Part shown: piece after piece, positions 62,775 through 64,000 of the stretch
How positions within the stretch are numbered: the stretch's first letter is position 1
How the letters are laid out: the number at the start of each line of letters is the position of its first letter
Assembly (NCBI RefSeq): GCF_009760405.1
Contig: NZ_WRPP01000001.1
Span: forward strand, 2,000,909-2,064,908
Origin: Nocardia terrae
GTDB taxonomy: Bacteria; Actinomycetota; Actinomycetes; Mycobacteriales; Mycobacteriaceae
Length of the DNA stretch: 64,000 nt
Direction: 5' to 3'
Position numbers and translations under genes: made by a program
Notes under the pieces: model-generated
What the model saw: the letters and a program-made list of their open reading frames with translations, nothing else
Databases searched by the model: none
What the model was told of the DNA's origin: nothing

Positions 62775-64000
62775 CGCAGTGCCCCCAGCAGGGCCAGGTA
62801 CGCGTCGCGGGTTTCGGCGGCGAGGCGATGCCACGAGATGGGTCCGCCGGTGGCCAGGTGCATGTCGAACGGCACCTGGACGACGGCGCGCACCCACGAA
62901 CCCAGGTGTGTCCGAACATGATCCATGACCGCGGCCGCCGATCCCGGCACCTGCTCGGTGAGCACGATCACCGCGTCGCCGACGACGAATTCACCGAAGT
63001 TCTCGTCCAGCCAGCCCAGCGCGGGTTGCAGCCGATTGATCGCGTCGGGTCGCGCGGCCACGGTGATCACCAGGCCCACTCGCGGATCCGACAGCAGCGG
63101 CGCTGCCAACCGGCTGGTCACCGGCGCACCGGCGTCGAAAATGCCCAGCAGTCCGGCAGTTTCGAGATGCCGGGCGACCGACACCAGCGATTCCCTGCGC
63201 GGCAGCGGATCCGGCGTCCGCGCCAGCACTCGCACGCCCGTCGATGTCTGCCCCGAACACGCTCCCACGGTGGACGCGTGCCCCGGATTCGCTGTGCCCA
63301 GCCACTTCTGCAGGGTGCTGACCGGCGCGGCCACATCGCATCCTCGCAATGCCACGTCCCCGCCGCCGAGGGTGGCGTCGACCACCACCGGCCACACCTC
63401 GCCCTCACTGTCCACCCCCGCCGCCGCGGCCAGCCCCAGGGCGGTGGTCGTGGCTCCCGACGATCCCGACCCGCCCAGCACCAGCACCTGCGGCACCGCC
63501 GCCCGCACCAGCCGGCCCTGCCCGCCGCGCAGCGGCACCGCATCGGTCGGCGACCCGGCGGGGGCGGGCTGATTGAGGTCGCTCAGCCGCGAATCATCCT
63601 GGTCGCCAGTCCCACTCGCCCGCACGGCCTCCACGAGCAGCGCCGCCACCTCGCCTCCTCGTGCCGAGGTCTGCGTCTCGTTCACCGCGTCGCGCAGTCC
63701 GAACTCACGATCGGTCGCCGTTGGGCCGGGGCCTTCCGTTGCGCCGGATCCTGCCTCTGCGCTGGGCTCGGCAACTCCGTCGGGGCCAATTGCTGGGTTG
63801 GGGCCTGTCGCTGCGCTGGGCTCGGCCGTTGCGTCGGGACCTTTTGCTGGGTTGGGGCCTGTCGCTGCGCTGGGCTCGGCCGTTGCGTCGGGACCTTTTG
63901 CTGGGTTGGGGCCTGTCGCTGCGCTGGGCTCGGCCGTTGCGTCGGGACCTTTTGCTGGGTTGGGGCCTGTCGCTGCGCTGGGCTCGGCCGTTGCGTCGGG
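62771..64000 (-). CDS. Partial MinD/ParA-like P-loop protein with repetitive N-terminus
   Basis: The frame is open from the stop at 62771 through 64000, so the start is outside the window; 409 residues are visible. Residues at the right edge are 18-residue repeats of the type PDATAEPSAATGPNPAKG, then a degenerate copy and a linker (ATDREFGLRDAVNETQ). The folded part holds QVLVLGGSGSSGATTTALGLAAAAG, a deviant P-loop without the usual Lys at the final position, and a ParA-like DATLGGGDVALR. An internal GTG at 63685 is unlikely to be the true start. Overlaps the DUF6668 gene. Confidence 0.75.
   Translation of the reverse strand, partial: PDATAEPSAATGPNPAKGPDATAEPSAATGPNPAKGPDATAEPSAATGPNPAKGPDATAEPSAATGPNPAIGPDGVAEPSAEAGSGATEGPGPTATDREFGLRDAVNETQTSARGGEVAALLVEAVRASGTGDQDDSRLSDLNQPAPAGSPTDAVPLRGGQGRLVRAAVPQVLVLGGSGSSGATTTALGLAAAAGVDSEGEVWPVVVDATLGGGDVALRGCDVAAPVSTLQKWLGTANPGHASTVGACSGQTSTGVRVLARTPDPLPRRESLVSVARHLETAGLLGIFDAGAPVTSRLAAPLLSDPRVGLVITVAARPDAINRLQPALGWLDENFGEFVVGDAVIVLTEQVPGSAAAVMDHVRTHLGSWVRAVVQVPFDMHLATGGPISWHRLAAETRDAYLALLGALR
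63797..64000. repeat. 54-bp in-frame tandem repeat
   Basis: Three identical 54-bp units at 63797, 63851 and 63905 and a truncated fourth from 63959 run into the window edge. A diverged unit precedes them (about 63739-63796). Each unit encodes 18 residues of the N-terminal tail of the P-loop protein on the minus strand. Confidence 0.95.

Noticed and set aside
63739..64000. CRISPR-like or non-coding repeats at the right edge
   Set aside because: The repeats are directly adjacent and in frame with the minus-strand P-loop gene.

Overview
The window looks like a chromosomal segment of a Nocardia species or close relative. It is very GC-rich, starts often use GTG or TTG, and from sigA to zapE the gene order matches, block by block, the Mycobacterium tuberculosis stretch Rv2703-Rv2670c. 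The Mtb order and gene names are recalled knowledge; no search was run. The last gene before the tRNA region closely resembles the Nocardia rifampicin monooxygenase Rox.

Layout. 1-1.8 kb: edge of an accessory island, with a lower-GC partial gene and a tyrosine integrase, abutting the sigA terminator. 1.9-18 kb: conserved core: sigA, ppgK, suhB, cei, DUF4193, DUF3093, dut, DUF3710, an alpha/beta hydrolase, an OB-fold protein, DUF3159, a ShbA-like sigma factor, the TrkA-type pair ceoC/ceoB, a KimA-like permease and a TrmA/RumA-type methyltransferase. 18-32 kb: a lineage-specific insertion carrying a SIMPL protein, an HxlR regulator divergent from an alanine-type aminotransferase, a TetR/OYE/SDR operon, DedA, small envelope genes, a LysR-ubiX-ubiD decarboxylase module and a three-domain glutaminase. 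32-49.5 kb: core again: dxs, echA, an RNase D-like protein, DUF3000, hemE, coproporphyrinogen oxidase, hemQ, msrB, aftC, a secreted hydrolase, a RibD-like reductase and zapE. A fused BrnT/BrnA-like gene and a serine/threonine dehydratase with its TetR regulator are inserted here.

49.5-58 kb: accessory: two tandem secreted tyrosine phosphatases, GNAT, MFS, a CoiA-like nuclease/membrane protein, a rox-like gene with an exact 19-bp rifamycin-associated element upstream, and an HTH plus nuclease-like protein. 58.3-64 kb: a tRNA-Gly and a tightly overlapping minus-strand cluster (P-loop ATPase with an N-terminal repeat tail, second P-loop-like protein, cutinase-like enzyme, acidic membrane protein, small VirB2/TrbC-like membrane protein). 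This resembles part of a chromosomal type IV secretion or conjugation-like locus running off the right edge.

Functional links: ceoB/ceoC and the KimA-like permease suggest a potassium module. hemE, cgoX and hemQ belong to the coproporphyrin-dependent heme route. The most notable items are the RAE-rox pair, the one-polypeptide toxin/antitoxin-like gene with an 18-bp perfect operator, a 44-bp duplicated echA end flanking it, a two-copy 62-bp inverted-repeat element, an 83-bp repeat flanking ubiX-ubiD, and the right-edge cluster.
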